DNA of 64,000 nt from Pseudomonas lundensis (GCF_002269125.1 NZ_NQKI01000002.1:62001-126000); one strand, 5' to 3'; positions 40,071-52,397 are shown, numbered from the stretch's first letter. Translations and numbers: made by a program. Notes: generated by a model from the letters alone, not told the origin.

Positions 40071-40931
40071 ATGCCGCAGACCAAACACCTGTTATCTGAA
40101 CCCGACCTCCTGCACGTAGCCACCTTGCCGCGCCTGCCTGCACGCGCGCCAGATGCGCATAAAGGCCAGTTCGGGCACGTGCTGCTCATAGGTGGAGATC
40201 GAGGTTTCGGCGGTTCCATCACCTTGAGTGCCCAGGCAGCCTTACGCAGCGGCGCCGGGCTGGTGTCACTGGCCACGCGCCCGGAGCATGTGCCCGCGGC
40301 GTTGACCCGCCTGCCGGAAGTGATGACCTTAGGTGTGTCGTCTGCCAATCAGTTGATGAGACTTTTGGTGCAGGCCTCGGTGTTGGTGGTTGGCCCCGGT
40401 TTGGGGCAGGCAGCATGGAGCCGCAGCCTGCTGTCTGCAGCGGCGCAGGCAAAAATCCCGCAGGTGTGGGATGCCGATGCGTTGAATCTGTTGTCCAACG
40501 CTGACCTTGCATTGGCGCCGGGCTCCGTGATGACGCCGCATCCTGGCGAAGCGGCGCGGTTGTTGGGCATCAGCGCTGAACAGGTGCAGGCCGATCGTCC
40601 TGCGGCGGCGCGGGCACTGGTTAAAAAATACTCAGCTGTGTGCGTGCTTAAAGGCGCAGGCAGTTTGATTGCCGGGGTGGATGGCCAATTGGCGCTCTGC
40701 GATCTCGGGCATCCTGCCATGGCCACAGCCGGGTTGGGCGATGTGTTGGCAGGCGTGATTGGCGCATTCCTGGCACAAGGCATGTCAGCGTTTGATGCGG
40801 CGTGTCTGGCGGTGTGGCTGCATGCCCGCGCCGGAGAGCAACAAGGGATTCTGGGCCGAGGGCTGGCGGCCACTGATTTGATTCCAGCCATTCGTCAGTT
40901 GTTGGAGGAACACGCACCGTGCACACATTAA
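40071..40931 (+). CDS. nnrD: ADP-dependent NAD(P)H-hydrate dehydratase
   Basis: 286 residues, containing only the YjeF C-terminal (dehydratase) domain; the epimerase domain fused in E. coli is absent. Signature blocks: GHVLLIGGDRGFGGSITLSA, VVGPGLGQ, MTPHPGEAARLLG and GLGDVLAGVIGAFLAQG (the GDxLxG nucleotide site). It repairs hydrated NAD(P)H. It overlaps tsaE by 13 bases. Confidence 0.94.
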   Translation: MPQTKHLLSEPDLLHVATLPRLPARAPDAHKGQFGHVLLIGGDRGFGGSITLSAQAALRSGAGLVSLATRPEHVPAALTRLPEVMTLGVSSANQLMRLLVQASVLVVGPGLGQAAWSRSLLSAAAQAKIPQVWDADALNLLSNADLALAPGSVMTPHPGEAARLLGISAEQVQADRPAAARALVKKYSAVCVLKGAGSLIAGVDGQLALCDLGHPAMATAGLGDVLAGVIGAFLAQGMSAFDAACLAVWLHARAGEQQGILGRGLAATDLIPAIRQLLEEHAPCTH

Positions 40932-41392
40932 AACTGCAACTGGACGATGAAGCGGCCATGACCGCGTTTGGCGCAAAGCTGGCGAGTATCACCGAAGGCC
41001 ATGGTCTGATCTTCCTTGAAGGCAACCTTGGAATGGGCAAAACCACCCTGTCACGCGGCTTGATTCGCGGGCTTGGGCATGTGGGTGCGGTTAAAAGTCC
41101 GACCTTTACGTTGGTTGAGCCCTACGAGATTGGCGACATTCGCGCCTTCCATTTCGACCTTTATCGCTTGGTTGACCCTGAAGAGCTGGAATTTCTGGGC
41201 ATTCGCGACTATTTCGAAGATGACGCACTGTGTTTGATCGAGTGGCCCGAAAAGGGTGCAGGCTTTTTGCCAAAGCCCGACCTGACCATTACCATTACCC
41301 CTTATAACACCGGGCGTTTGCTGACGCTGACGCCCCAAGGTTCGCGTGGCGAGTCTTGGTGTGCCGCCTTGGCACCGGAAAACAATCAATGA
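40919..41392 (+). CDS. tsaE: tRNA threonylcarbamoyladenosine biosynthesis ATPase TsaE
   Basis: 157 residues with a P-loop GNLGMGKTTLSRGL (about residues 36-49), then SPTFTLVEPY and FHFDLYRL, the TsaE signature. With TsaB and TsaD it supports t6A modification of ANN-decoding tRNAs. The start is a GTG at 40919 inside the end of nnrD. The stop overlaps the next ATG (ATGA). Confidence 0.96.
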   Translation: MHTLKLQLDDEAAMTAFGAKLASITEGHGLIFLEGNLGMGKTTLSRGLIRGLGHVGAVKSPTFTLVEPYEIGDIRAFHFDLYRLVDPEELEFLGIRDYFEDDALCLIEWPEKGAGFLPKPDLTITITPYNTGRLLTLTPQGSRGESWCAALAPENNQ

Positions 41393-42816
41393 TGGGGTTT
41401 GGTATGCGCTTTCGCGCGTTAGTGAGTGTCGTTGGAGTGTTGCTCAGTGTCATGGCCGTCAACGCCTTGGCCGCGACCCAGGTAAAAAGCGTACGACTGT
41501 GGCGCGCACCGGACAACACACGTCTGGTGTTTGACCTGACAGGCCCGGTGCAACACAGCGTGTTTACCCTCACATCGCCCGACCGGCTGGTGATCGACAT
41601 CAACGGCGCTACTCTGGCAGGCGCATTGAATGTGCCGACGGCCAACACGCCGATTACCAGCTTGCGCTCGGCGCAACGAACACCTACCGACCTGCGCGTG
41701 GTGATCGACCTGAAAAAGTCCGTTACCCCGAAGAGTTTCGTGCTGGCGCCTAACGCCCAGTACGGCAACCGTCTTGTGGTTGACCTTTATGATCAGGGCG
41801 TTGATCTGGCGCCAAGCCTGCCTGCCACCAACGTGGCGAAAGTGCCCGTGGTGCCAGTGACCCCTGCGCAGCCTGATGTCGCATTGCCCCCGATTCCGAG
41901 TGGCAAGCGCAGTGTTGTGGTCGTGATTGACGCCGGCCACGGCGGTGAAGACCCGGGAGCTTCAGGTTCCCGCGGTCAACGCGAGAAAGATGTGGTCTTG
42001 GCGATTGCCAAAGAATTGCAGCGTCAGGTCAACGGCATGAAAGGCTTCCGCGCCGAGCTGACCCGGACGGGCGACTATTTCATTCCTCTGCGTGGCCGTA
42101 CTGAAATTGCCCGCAAGAAGGGCGCAGATCTGTTCGTCTCGATCCACGCTGACGCCGCGCCTTCCAAGGCCGCGTTTGGCGCTTCGGTGTTTGCATTGTC
42201 TGAACGCGGGGCCACGTCTGAAACGGCGCGCTGGCTGGCCGACAGTGAAAACCGTTCTGACTTGATCGGCGGTGCCGGTAACGTCAGCCTGGACGACAAA
42301 GACCGCATGCTGGCCGGTGTGCTGCTCGACCTGTCGATGACGGCGTCGTTGACCTCCAGCTTGAACGTGGGCCAGAAAGTACTGACCAACATTGGCCGCG
42401 TAACCCCGTTGCACAAGCAACGCGTGGAGCAGGCCGGGTTTATGGTGCTTAAATCGCCGGACATCCCGTCGATCCTCGTGGAAACTGGCTTTATCTCCAA
42501 TGCCAACGAAGCCTCGAAGCTGGCGTCGGCGAACCACCAGCAGGCACTGGCGCGTTCGATCAGCAGCGGTGTTCGTCAGTTCTTCCAGCAAAACCCGCCG
42601 CCGGGCACCTATATTGCCTGGCTGCGTGATACGGGCAAAATTGCCCAAAGCGCCCGCGAGCACCGTGTGTTGCCGGGCGAAACCTTGGCCATGATCGCCG
42701 TGCGTTATCAGGTCGGCGTGGCCGCGCTGCGTGCCAGCAACAGCCTGAAAAGCGATGAACTCAAGGTGGGTCAGACCCTCAGCATTCCCGCTGCTGAACT
42801 GGTGTCCAAGCAATGA
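41389..42816 (+). CDS. amiB: N-acetylmuramoyl-L-alanine amidase AmiB
   Basis: 475 residues from the ATG that overlaps the tsaE stop; ATGs at 41392 and 41404 ([14 protein letters not shown], with GGGG 6 bases upstream) are alternatives and keep the signal peptide. Layout: Sec signal, AMIN domain (about 28-130), Amidase_3 domain with zinc-site blocks [12 protein letters not shown], and [19 protein letters not shown], then a C-terminal LysM ([19 protein letters not shown]). It splits septal peptidoglycan at division. It overlaps mutL by 4 bases. Confidence 0.95.
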   Translation: MMGFGMRFRALVSVVGVLLSVMAVNALAATQVKSVRLWRAPDNTRLVFDLTGPVQHSVFTLTSPDRLVIDINGATLAGALNVPTANTPITSLRSAQRTPTDLRVVIDLKKSVTPKSFVLAPNAQYGNRLVVDLYDQGVDLAPSLPATNVAKVPVVPVTPAQPDVALPPIPSGKRSVVVVIDAGHGGEDPGASGSRGQREKDVVLAIAKELQRQVNGMKGFRAELTRTGDYFIPLRGRTEIARKKGADLFVSIHADAAPSKAAFGASVFALSERGATSETARWLADSENRSDLIGGAGNVSLDDKDRMLAGVLLDLSMTASLTSSLNVGQKVLTNIGRVTPLHKQRVEQAGFMVLKSPDIPSILVETGFISNANEASKLASANHQQALARSISSGVRQFFQQNPPPGTYIAWLRDTGKIAQSAREHRVLPGETLAMIAVRYQVGVAALRASNSLKSDELKVGQTLSIPAAELVSKQ

Positions 42817-44726
42817 GTGAGATTGAACTCACGAGCAGTGCGCGGATTGAGCTGCTCAGCCCGCGCCTGGCCAACCAGATTGCTGCGGGCGAGGTGGTTG
42901 AGCGCCCCGCGTCGGTGATCAAGGAGCTGCTGGAAAACAGCCTGGACTCCGGCGCCAAGCGCATTGATGTGGACGTTGAGCAGGCCGGTATCAAGTTGTT
43001 GCGTGTGCGCGACGATGGTAGCGGTATCTCAAGCGACGATTTGCCTCTGGCACTGGCGCGGCACGCCACCAGCAAAATTCGTGACCTTGAAGACCTTGAG
43101 CGGGTGATGAGCCTCGGTTTTCGCGGGGAGGCGCTCGCGTCCATCAGTTCCGTGGCGCGGTTGACCCTGACCTCGCGCACCCGTGGCGCCGACCAGGCGT
43201 GGCAAGTTGAAACTGAAGGCCGCGACATGGCGCCCCGGGTTCAGCCGGCTGCCCATCCCGTGGGTACATCGGTTGAAGTGCGCGACCTGTTCTTCAATAC
43301 GCCTGCGCGGCGCAAGTTTCTCAAGACCGAAAAAACCGAATTCGATCACCTGCAAGAAGTGATCAAACGCTTGGCGCTGGCGCGCTTCGACGTGGCATTT
43401 AATTTGCGTCACAACGGCAAGTCGATCCTCAACCTGCATGAAGCCCGCGACGATATGGCGCGAGCCCGGCGTGTGGCCGCAGTCTGCGGTTCGGCGTTCC
43501 TGGAGCAGGCGCTGCCGATTGAAGTCGAGCGCAACGGCTTGCATTTATGGGGGTGGGTGGGCTTACCAACGTTCTCGCGTAGCCAGGCCGACTTGCAATA
43601 TTTCTACGTGAATGGCCGGGCCGTGCGCGACAAGCTGGTTGCGCATGCGGTGCGTCAGGCGTACCGCGACGTACTGTTTAACGGCCGTCATCCGACATTT
43701 GTACTGTTTTTCGAGGTCGACCCTGCGGTGGTCGACGTTAACGTTCACCCGACCAAACACGAAGTGCGTTTCCGTGACGGGCGCATGGTGCATGACTTTT
43801 TGTACGGCACCTTGCACCGCGCGCTGGGTGATGTACGCCCCGAAGACCAATTGGCCGCCCCGGCGCCGGTGCCGGGGGCTGAACGCCCGACCGGTCTGGG
43901 TGCGGGTGAGTTTGGTCCGCAAGGTGAAATGCGCCTGGCCGCCCACGTACTGGAGCAGCCGCAGTCCGCGCCCACCCCGCACGTTGCCGGATCAGGCGCC
44001 GGGGCCGGTTATCAGTATCAATATCGCCCGCAGCCTTCCACGCCCTCGGTGCCCGCCGAAGAGGCGCGCAATGCCTACCGCGAATTTTTCGCGCCGTTGC
44101 CCGAAGCCAATGCATCGCCGCTGCCTGAGGGGCAGGGTGATATCCCTCCTCTGGGTTTTGCGCTGGCGCAGCTTAAAGGCATTTATATCCTGGCCGAAAA
44201 TGCTCTGGGGTTGGTGTTGGTAGACATGCACGCAGCGCATGAGCGGATCATGTACGAGCGGCTGAAAATCGCTATGGCCAGCGAGGGTTTGAGCGGGCAG
44301 CCATTGCTGGTGCCCGAATCGATCGCCGTCAGTCAGCGCGAAGCCGATTGTGCTGAAGAGCATGCCGAATGGTTCCAGCGTCTGGGCTTTGAATTGCAGC
44401 GTCTGGGCCCGGAAACATTGGCCATCCGCCAGATCCCGGCATTGCTCAAGCAAGCAGAGGCCCAGCGTCTGGTGCATGACGTACTCGCGGACTTGATGGA
44501 ATACGGCACCAGTGACCGGATTCAGGCGCACCTCAACGAACTGCTCGGCACCATGGCGTGCCACGGTGCGATTCGGGCCAACCGCCGCTTGGCGATCCCG
44601 GAAATGAACGGCTTGTTGCGTGACATGGAAAACACCGAGCGCAGTGGTCAGTGCAATCATGGTCGTCCCACCTGGACCCAAATGGGCCTGGACGATTTGG
44701 ACAAACTCTTTTTGCGCGGTCGCTGA
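42813..44726 (+). CDS. mutL: DNA mismatch repair protein MutL
   Basis: 637 residues. GHKL ATPase N-terminus: [31 protein letters not shown] and [11 protein letters not shown] Pro/Ala/Gln-rich linker (about 345-435) leads to the dimerisation domain ending HGRPTWTQM. It couples MutS recognition to strand removal. The linker makes it slightly longer than E. coli MutL. Start overlaps amiB (ATGA) and the stop shares a base with miaA (TGATG). Confidence 0.97.
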   Translation: MSEIELTSSARIELLSPRLANQIAAGEVVERPASVIKELLENSLDSGAKRIDVDVEQAGIKLLRVRDDGSGISSDDLPLALARHATSKIRDLEDLERVMSLGFRGEALASISSVARLTLTSRTRGADQAWQVETEGRDMAPRVQPAAHPVGTSVEVRDLFFNTPARRKFLKTEKTEFDHLQEVIKRLALARFDVAFNLRHNGKSILNLHEARDDMARARRVAAVCGSAFLEQALPIEVERNGLHLWGWVGLPTFSRSQADLQYFYVNGRAVRDKLVAHAVRQAYRDVLFNGRHPTFVLFFEVDPAVVDVNVHPTKHEVRFRDGRMVHDFLYGTLHRALGDVRPEDQLAAPAPVPGAERPTGLGAGEFGPQGEMRLAAHVLEQPQSAPTPHVAGSGAGAGYQYQYRPQPSTPSVPAEEARNAYREFFAPLPEANASPLPEGQGDIPPLGFALAQLKGIYILAENALGLVLVDMHAAHERIMYERLKIAMASEGLSGQPLLVPESIAVSQREADCAEEHAEWFQRLGFELQRLGPETLAIRQIPALLKQAEAQRLVHDVLADLMEYGTSDRIQAHLNELLGTMACHGAIRANRRLAIPEMNGLLRDMENTERSGQCNHGRPTWTQMGLDDLDKLFLRGR

Positions 44727-45706
44727 TGACAGGTTCCAACGCATTACCTCCCGCCATTTTTTTGATGGGGCCGACGGCGGCCGGCAAGACTGACCTCGCC
44801 ATTGAATTGAGCAAAGTTCTACCCTGCGAGTTGATCAGTGTGGATTCGGCGCTGGTGTACCGCGGCATGGACATTGGCACTGCCAAACCCTCCCGCGACA
44901 TATTGGCCAAACATCCGCACCAATTGATCGACATTCTCGATCCGGCACAGAGCTATTCAGCGGCCGACTTCCGTGCCGATGCCCTAAAAGCCATGGCCGA
45001 AATCACCGCTCGCGGCAATATTCCGCTGCTGGTGGGCGGGACCATGCTGTATTACAAGGCATTGATTGATGGGCTGGCAGACATGCCGGCTGCCGATCCC
45101 GAGGTGCGTGCGCAGCTCGAAGAAGAGGCACAGCGCCTGGGCTGGCAAGCTCTGCACGATCAGTTGGCGGCGATCGATCCGGAATCGGCAGCACGGATTC
45201 ACCCCAACGATCCTCAGCGTTTGACGCGCGCGCTTGAGGTCTATCGGGTGAGTGGTCTGAGCATGACTGAACATCGCCTGAAACAATCTGAGCAATCTAC
45301 TAAAGCAGCGGCTTCAGGCGCTAGTCAATTGCCCTATACTGTCGCGCACTTGGCCATCGCTCCGGCGGAACGTCAGGTACTGCATGAACGAATTGCACAA
45401 AGATTCGGGCAAATGCTGGAACAGGGGTTCATAGATGAGGTCCTAGCCCTGCGTAATAGAAGTGACCTTCATGCAGGGTTGCCGTCTATACGTGCAGTGG
45501 GCTATCGACAAGTCTGGGACTACCTCGACGGCAAGCTGTCGCAGGCCGAGATGAAGGAGCGCGGCATCATTGCCACGCGCCAGTTGGCCAAGCGGCAGTT
45601 CACCTGGTTGCGCAGCTGGGATGACCTGCATTGGCTTGACAGCCTGGCCTGCGACAATCTGCCACGAGCCTTGAAATACCTGGGATCGGTCTCCATATTG
45701 AGCTGA
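44726..45706 (+). CDS. miaA: tRNA dimethylallyltransferase
   Basis: 326 residues from the ATG at 44726; the longer in-frame extension into mutL is not family sequence. P-loop [15 protein letters not shown] (about 14-28), [16 protein letters not shown] and [13 protein letters not shown] are MiaA motifs, and [11 protein letters not shown] lies near the C-terminus. It prenylates A37 of tRNAs reading UNN codons. It is translationally coupled to mutL and precedes hfq. Confidence 0.96.
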   Translation: MTGSNALPPAIFLMGPTAAGKTDLAIELSKVLPCELISVDSALVYRGMDIGTAKPSRDILAKHPHQLIDILDPAQSYSAADFRADALKAMAEITARGNIPLLVGGTMLYYKALIDGLADMPAADPEVRAQLEEEAQRLGWQALHDQLAAIDPESAARIHPNDPQRLTRALEVYRVSGLSMTEHRLKQSEQSTKAAASGASQLPYTVAHLAIAPAERQVLHERIAQRFGQMLEQGFIDEVLALRNRSDLHAGLPSIRAVGYRQVWDYLDGKLSQAEMKERGIIATRQLAKRQFTWLRSWDDLHWLDSLACDNLPRALKYLGSVSILS

Positions 45707-45795
45707 GTCTCCGGAAATGCCGTCTATCCTATGGGTGTGGCGTCATCGACCCTCTAAATTTTGTTTCTTTTTTTATCCTTACAGGAGTGCGGCAT

Positions 45796-46056
45796 ATGTC
45801 AAAAGGGCATTCGCTACAAGACCCTTACTTGAATACTTTGCGTAAAGAGAAGGTTGGCGTTTCCATCTACCTGGTCAACGGGATCAAGCTGCAGGGGACT
45901 ATTGAGTCTTTCGACCAGTTCGTGATTCTGTTGAAAAACACCGTCAGCCAAATGGTTTATAAACACGCTATCTCGACAGTCGTTCCTGTGCGTCCAATTC
46001 GTCTGCCAAGCGCAGCAGAATCGGAACAAGCAGACGCTGAGCCAGGTAACGCCTGA
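45796..46056 (+). CDS. hfq: RNA chaperone Hfq
   Basis: 86 residues, as in other pseudomonads. The Sm1 motif ([20 protein letters not shown]) and the Sm2 motif [10 protein letters not shown] are intact. A hexameric ring that pairs small RNAs with mRNAs and binds Crc targets. An AGGAG at 45783-45787 sets the ATG at 45796. An upstream in-frame ATG at 45787 lies on that site and is discounted. The short acidic tail is normal for the genus. A U-rich stretch before the gene (about 45757-45778) may belong to its own promoter leader. Confidence 0.98.
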   Translation: MSKGHSLQDPYLNTLRKEKVGVSIYLVNGIKLQGTIESFDQFVILLKNTVSQMVYKHAISTVVPVRPIRLPSAAESEQADAEPGNA

Positions 46057-46068
46057 TAGGAGTCTGCT

Positions 46069-47370
46069 TTGTTCTTTGAGCGCCACGGTGGTGGTGAGCG
46101 AGCAATCCTCGTTCACTTGGAAGGTCAGGACCCTGAGGCGCGCGAAGATCCGCAGGAGTTCCAGGAGTTAGCTGTGTCGGCCGGCGCCGAGACCGTCGCG
46201 TTTTTTAACGTGCCGCGTCATCGGCCATCGGCCAAGTACCTGATTGGCAGTGGCAAGGTCGAGGAGTTGCGCGACCTGGTCAAGGCCGAGAAGGTCGACA
46301 TTGTGATTTTCAATCATGTCCTTACGCCCAGTCAGGAGCGAAACCTCGAACGTGTTTTCGAGTGTCGCGTGCTTGACCGTACCGGGCTGATCCTCGATAT
46401 CTTCGCTCAACGCGCCCGTACCCATGAAGGCAAGCTGCAGGTCGAACTTGCACAGCTTGATCACATGAGCACGCGTCTTGTGCGCGGCTGGACTCACCTT
46501 GAGCGTCAGGGTGGCGGTATCGGTTTGCGCGGGCCGGGTGAAACCCAGCTCGAAACCGACCGGCGTCTGCTGCGTGTACGCATCAGCCAGATCAAGGCCC
46601 GTCTGAAAAAAGTCCGCAGTCAACGCGAGCAGTCCCGTAGAGGGCGCCAACGCGCCGACATTCCTACGGTTTCGTTAGTGGGCTATACCAACGCCGGGAA
46701 GTCCACGCTGTTTAATGCGGTGACCGGCTCTGACGTGTTTGCCGCCGACCAGTTGTTCGCCACACTCGATCCGACCTTGCGCCGTCTCGATCTCGACGAC
46801 CTTGGCCCCATCGTACTGGCTGACACCGTGGGCTTCATTCGTCATCTTCCGCACAAGCTAGTTGAAGCTTTCCGGTCTACGCTCGAAGAGTCGAGCAATT
46901 CGGATTTGTTGCTGCATGTAATTGATGCACACGAGCCGGAGCGCATGGCGCAGATCGAGCAGGTGATGGTGGTGCTGAACGAGATTGGCGCTCAGGACTT
47001 GCCGATCCTTGAGGTCTACAACAAAATCGATTTGCTCGAAGCGGTTGAGCCGCAGATCCAGCGTGATGCCGATGGCAAACCGCAGCGGGTCTGGTTGTCG
47101 GCCCGCGACGGTGAGGGGTTGGAGCTGCTGCAGCAAGCCATCGCCGAGTTGTTGGGCAATGAATTGTTCGTTGGCACCTTGCGCTTGCCGCAGCGTTTTG
47201 CTCGACTGCGTGCACAGTTCTTTGAGCTGGGCGCGGTGCAAAAAGAAGAACACGACGATGAAGGTGTGTGCCTGCTGGATGTACGCCTGCCGCGAGCCGA
47301 GCTTAACCGCCTGGTCAGCCGCGAAGGGATGGAGCCAGCAGTGTTCATCGAAGAACACACTTTGCAATAA
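46069..47370 (+). CDS. hflX: Ribosome-splitting GTPase HflX
   Basis: 433 residues. The N-terminal HflX domain (PSAKYLIGSGKVEEL, NHVLTPSQERNLE, GPGETQLETDRRLLR) precedes the G domain with GYTNAGKSTLFNAV (G1), LADTVGFIRHLP (G3) and YNKIDLL (G4). It rescues stalled ribosomes under stress. The start is a TTG at 46069 with TAGGAG 6 bases upstream, just after the hfq stop. Family N-terminus MFFERHGGGERAILVHL fits. Confidence 0.95.
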   Translation: MFFERHGGGERAILVHLEGQDPEAREDPQEFQELAVSAGAETVAFFNVPRHRPSAKYLIGSGKVEELRDLVKAEKVDIVIFNHVLTPSQERNLERVFECRVLDRTGLILDIFAQRARTHEGKLQVELAQLDHMSTRLVRGWTHLERQGGGIGLRGPGETQLETDRRLLRVRISQIKARLKKVRSQREQSRRGRQRADIPTVSLVGYTNAGKSTLFNAVTGSDVFAADQLFATLDPTLRRLDLDDLGPIVLADTVGFIRHLPHKLVEAFRSTLEESSNSDLLLHVIDAHEPERMAQIEQVMVVLNEIGAQDLPILEVYNKIDLLEAVEPQIQRDADGKPQRVWLSARDGEGLELLQQAIAELLGNELFVGTLRLPQRFARLRAQFFELGAVQKEEHDDEGVCLLDVRLPRAELNRLVSREGMEPAVFIEEHTLQ

Positions 47371-47466
47371 AAGCCTCGCAAAGCGGTCGTGCCGCTGTGA
47401 TAGGCATTCTGTAGCATTGGTCGGCGCGCCGTGGGCGCGTCTTTGCTTTATCAGATGGAGAGCGCT

Positions 47467-48651
47467 ATGGCTTGGAATGAGCCGGGTGGCAACTCGAACA
47501 ATCAGGATCCTTGGGGTAGCAAACGCCCTAAAAATGGCGACCGCAAGGGACCACCAGATCTCGACGAGGCCTTCCGAAAGCTGCAGGAAAGCCTGAATGG
47601 GTTGTTCGGTGGTGGGAAAAAACGTACAGGCGGTAGCGATGGCGGTTCAAACGGCGGCAAAAGCGCCGGCTTTGGCGTGCTGGGCATCGTACTGGTCGTC
47701 ATGGCAGCCATCTGGCTGTACAGCGCTGTTTACGTGGTCGACGAACAGGAGCAAGCCGTGGTGCTGCGCCTGGGCAAGTACTACGACACAGTTGGGCCGG
47801 GCCTGAATATCTACTTCCCGCCGTTCGATAAAAAGTACATGGAAAACGTGACGCGTGAGCGTGCGTATACCAAGCAGGGCCAGATGCTGACTGAAGACGA
47901 AAACATCGTCGAAGTGCCGCTGACCGTGCAGTACAAGATCAGCAACCTGCGCGACTTCGTGCTGAATGTCGATCAACCGGAAGTCAGTCTGCAACAGGCG
48001 ACCGACAGCGCCTTGCGTCACGTCGTGGGTTCGACCTCGATGGACAAGGTTCTGACCGAAGGCCGTGAGCAGATGGCGATAGAAATCAAGGAACGCTTGC
48101 AGCGCTTCCTCGATACCTACAAAACGGGCATCACTGTGACTCAGGTCAACGTGCAGAACGCCGCAGCACCGCGTGAAGTGCAGGAAGCCTTTGATGACGT
48201 GATCCGTGCCCGTGAAGACGAGCAACGTGCCCGCAACCAGGCTGAAAGCTATGCCAATGGTGTGGTGCCGGAAGCACGTGGTCAGGCTCAGCGCATCATC
48301 GAAGATGCCAACGGCTACCGCGACGAAGTGGTTTCTCGCGCCAAGGGTGAGGCTGACCGCTTTACCAAACTGGTTGCCGAGTACCGCAAGGCGCCGGAAG
48401 TCACGCGTGATCGTCTCTACCTGGACACCATGCAGGACGTCTTCAGCAATACCAGCAAGGTACTCGTGACCGGCAATAAAAACGGCCAGAGCAACCTGCT
48501 TTACCTGCCGCTGGACAAAATGATCGAAGGCCGTAATGGCAACAGCACGCCGGCAACGGGTTCTGGCGCTGCAGCGAGCACCAATAATGATGCTGCTTCA
48601 CATACCAGCACCGATCTGCCGCAACAGCCGCGTACCAGGGAGAGCCGCTGA
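47467..48651 (+). CDS. hflK: FtsH protease modulator HflK
   Basis: 394 residues from the ATG at 47467 (MAWNEPGGNSNNQDPWGS), with TGGAG upstream; an in-frame ATG at 47431 is upstream of the family start. Order: Gly/Asn-rich cytoplasmic N-terminus, one membrane helix (about residues 75-95), then a periplasmic SPFH/band-7 domain and long helix. With HflC it forms the cage around FtsH. Overlaps hflC by one base. Confidence 0.95.
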   Translation: MAWNEPGGNSNNQDPWGSKRPKNGDRKGPPDLDEAFRKLQESLNGLFGGGKKRTGGSDGGSNGGKSAGFGVLGIVLVVMAAIWLYSAVYVVDEQEQAVVLRLGKYYDTVGPGLNIYFPPFDKKYMENVTRERAYTKQGQMLTEDENIVEVPLTVQYKISNLRDFVLNVDQPEVSLQQATDSALRHVVGSTSMDKVLTEGREQMAIEIKERLQRFLDTYKTGITVTQVNVQNAAAPREVQEAFDDVIRAREDEQRARNQAESYANGVVPEARGQAQRIIEDANGYRDEVVSRAKGEADRFTKLVAEYRKAPEVTRDRLYLDTMQDVFSNTSKVLVTGNKNGQSNLLYLPLDKMIEGRNGNSTPATGSGAAASTNNDAASHTSTDLPQQPRTRESR

Positions 48652-49529
48652 TGAGCAATAAATCGCTGATCGCCCTTATTGTCGGCGTAGTCGTGGCAGT
48701 GGTGGCCTGGAACAGCTTCTACATCGTCTCGCAAACCGAACGTGCGGTTCTGCTGCGCTTCGGCCGTGTGGTTCAGGCAGATGTCCAGCCCGGCCTGCAC
48801 GTGAAGATTCCTTACGTTAACCAGGTGCGCAAGTTCGACGCCCGCCTGATGACGCTGGATGCGCCGACCCAGCGTTTTCTGACGCTGGAAAAGAAAGCTG
48901 TAATGGTTGATGCCTTCGCCAAGTGGCGTGTGAAAGATGCCGAGCGCTTCTACACCGCCACCTCCGGCATGAAGCAGATTGCTGACGAGCGCTTGTCGCG
49001 TCGTCTGGAATCCGGCCTGCGTGACCAGTTTGGTAAGCGCACCCTGCACGAAGTGGTGTCGGGTGAGCGTGATGCTTTGATGGCTGACATCACTGCGTCG
49101 CTGAACAAAATGGCTGAAAAAGAGCTGGGCATCGAAGTGGTCGACGTTCGCGTCAAGGCCATTGACCTGCCAAAAGAAGTAAACCGCAGCGTGTTCGAGC
49201 GCATGAGCACCGAGCGTGAGCGCGAAGCGCGCGAGCACCGGGCCAAGGGTAATGAGCTGGCAGAAGGCATTCGTGCCGACGCCGATCGTCAACGTCGTGT
49301 TCTGCTGGCTGAGGCATATCGTCAGTCTGAAGAGTTGCGCGGTGATGGTGATGCCCAGGCTGCTTCGATTTACTCCAAGGCTTACGGTCAGGATCAAGAG
49401 TTCTACAAGTTCTATCGCAGCCTGCGCGCTTACCGCGAAAGCTTTGCGAACAAGAGCGACGTACTGGTTCTTGACCCGAGCAGCGACTTCTTCCGTTACC
49501 TGGAAAAGTCCAAGCCGCAGCAACAATAA
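48651..49529 (+). CDS. hflC: FtsH protease modulator HflC
   Basis: 292 residues. An N-terminal membrane helix (LIALIVGVVVAVVAWNSFYIV) is followed by an SPFH domain and the HflC block ERMSTEREREAREHRAKGNE. It partners HflK in the same operon (shared base at 48651). In many pseudomonads a small DUF2065 gene follows; none is found here. Confidence 0.96.
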   Translation: MSNKSLIALIVGVVVAVVAWNSFYIVSQTERAVLLRFGRVVQADVQPGLHVKIPYVNQVRKFDARLMTLDAPTQRFLTLEKKAVMVDAFAKWRVKDAERFYTATSGMKQIADERLSRRLESGLRDQFGKRTLHEVVSGERDALMADITASLNKMAEKELGIEVVDVRVKAIDLPKEVNRSVFERMSTEREREAREHRAKGNELAEGIRADADRQRRVLLAEAYRQSEELRGDGDAQAASIYSKAYGQDQEFYKFYRSLRAYRESFANKSDVLVLDPSSDFFRYLEKSKPQQQ

Positions 49530-49649
49530 GGCGTCATGCCGTCCGATTGTGGTCTCTGACGTAACAATCGGGCGCATGCTTTCACTCCGCCTGGCGGGCA
49601 AATGGCCTGGCGGGGTGATCCTTTAAGAAAACGTGTGTATGATGCGGCA

Positions 49650-49672
49650 GCCGGGAAATTCCCGGCTTTTTT
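49650..49672 (+). terminator. Intrinsic terminator after hflC
   Basis: GCCGGG, loop AAATT, CCCGGC, then T6. A compact, perfect terminator closing the hfq-hflXKC unit. Confidence 0.88.
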
Positions 49673-49742
49673 GCGTCTGCATGTTTGATTGACCGATCGG
49701 CTGGTACAGCGTCGGCAGATTTTTCGAGGAATGTGCTGTGTG

Positions 49743-49765
49743 AGCCTTTCGTTTAAGGCTTTTTT
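49743..49765 (+). terminator. Second terminator or attenuator before hisZ
   Basis: AGCCTT, loop TCGTTT, AAGGCT, then a T run. It lies between the first terminator and hisZ, so any promoter in between would produce a transcript that must pass it, suggesting attenuation. Confidence 0.55.
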
Positions 49766-49852
49766 GCTGTGCGCGTTCAAGACGCAGCCACGTTCTGCTT
49801 TACTCAAGGCTCGCCTGCTGGCTGGCCGCCCGGATCATAGGGGAATGGCGTA

Positions 49853-51040
49853 ATGGCAACGGTAGACCGCTGGCTCTTGCCAGATGGCATCGAAGAAGTA
49901 CTTCCACCTGAAGCAGCCCGCATCGAAGTGGCGCGCCGTCAGGTGTTGGATCTGTTCCAGAGCTGGGGCTATGAGTTCGTCGTCACCCCGCATATCGAAT
50001 ACCTGGAGTCCCTGCTAACCGGGGCTGGCCAGGATCTCGACCTGCGGACCTTCAAGGTTATTGACCCGCAGACGGGTCGCCAGATGGGTTTTCGTGCCGA
50101 CATCACGCCGCAAGTAGCGCGGATCGACGCGCATACCTTGCGCCGTGCCGGTCCTAGCCGTTTGTGCTACGCCGGCAGCGTGTTGCATGCTCAGCCGCGT
50201 GCCCTGTCATCTTCGCGCAGCCCGATCCAGCTGGGTGCCGAGCTGTATGGCGATGCGAGCCCGAGCAGCGATGTTGAAGTCATCAGCCTGATGCTGGCAA
50301 TGCTGCAACTGGCTGACGTCCCGGATGTCCACATGGACCTGGGGCATGTCGGTATTTACCGCGGTTTGGCCCGTGCGGCCCGACTGTCGGTTGAAGTGGA
50401 ACAACAATTGTTCGACGCCCTGCAGCGCAAGGCGATCGACGAAGTAACGGCCTTGACCGAAGGCTTGCCTGCCGATCTGGCGGACATGCTGCGGGCATTG
50501 GTTGATTTGTGTGGCGGTCGTGAGGTACTGGCTGCTGCGCGTGAGCGACTGGCCAGGGCTCCGGCGCAGGTCATGGCTGCTCTGGATGACTTGCTGGCGA
50601 TTGCCGAGCGGTTGTCTGTGCGTTTCCCGCAGTTGCCGTTGTATTTCGACCTGGGTGAGTTGCGTGGGTATCACTACCACACAGGTGTGGTGTTTGCGGT
50701 TTTTGTACCGGGCGTTGGGGACTCCATTGCTCAGGGGGGGCGGTATGACGACATCGGCGCCGACTTCGGTCGTGCCCGTCCGGCAACCGGCTTCTCGACC
50801 GATTTGAAAACCCTGGTAACCCTGGGGCGTGCTGAAGTCGAGCTACCGTCTGGCGGTATCTGGATGCCTGACAGCACGGATGCGGCACTCTGGCAGCACG
50901 TTTGCCAGCTTCGCAGCCAAGGCCAGCGCGTGGTCCAGGCATTGCCTGGGCAGGCGTTGACCGCCGCCCGCGAGGCCGATTGTGATCGCCAATTGATTCT
51001 GCAGAACGGCGTGTGGCAAGTGATGCCGCTCGCTTCTTGA
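49853..51040 (+). CDS. hisZ: ATP phosphoribosyltransferase regulatory subunit
   Basis: 395 residues, a class II histidyl-tRNA-synthetase-like paralogue lacking the anticodon domain. Recognisable blocks: [53 protein letters not shown] and [23 protein letters not shown]. It activates the short-form HisG for the first step of histidine synthesis; hisG is not in this window. TAGGGGAAT precedes the ATG. It precedes purA by 54 bases, the usual arrangement. Confidence 0.94.
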   Translation: MATVDRWLLPDGIEEVLPPEAARIEVARRQVLDLFQSWGYEFVVTPHIEYLESLLTGAGQDLDLRTFKVIDPQTGRQMGFRADITPQVARIDAHTLRRAGPSRLCYAGSVLHAQPRALSSSRSPIQLGAELYGDASPSSDVEVISLMLAMLQLADVPDVHMDLGHVGIYRGLARAARLSVEVEQQLFDALQRKAIDEVTALTEGLPADLADMLRALVDLCGGREVLAAARERLARAPAQVMAALDDLLAIAERLSVRFPQLPLYFDLGELRGYHYHTGVVFAVFVPGVGDSIAQGGRYDDIGADFGRARPATGFSTDLKTLVTLGRAEVELPSGGIWMPDSTDAALWQHVCQLRSQGQRVVQALPGQALTAAREADCDRQLILQNGVWQVMPLAS

Positions 51041-52384
<1,344 letters not shown>

Positions 52385-52397
52385 GTCGTACGCTGTC

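Larger units (their letters stand above)
49530..49852 (+). other. Intergenic region hflC-hisZ
   Basis: 323 bases without a gene I accept. It holds a repeated CCTGGCGGG (49590 and 49606) and two terminator-like hairpins (listed separately). A TATGAT at about 49639 could serve as -10 for hisZ-purA. The small DUF2065 gene usually placed here is not detectable in any frame. Confidence 0.5.

Noticed and set aside
46069..49529. hflX-hflK-hflC as anything other than core genes
   Set aside because: Order and motifs are standard; no fusion or truncation.
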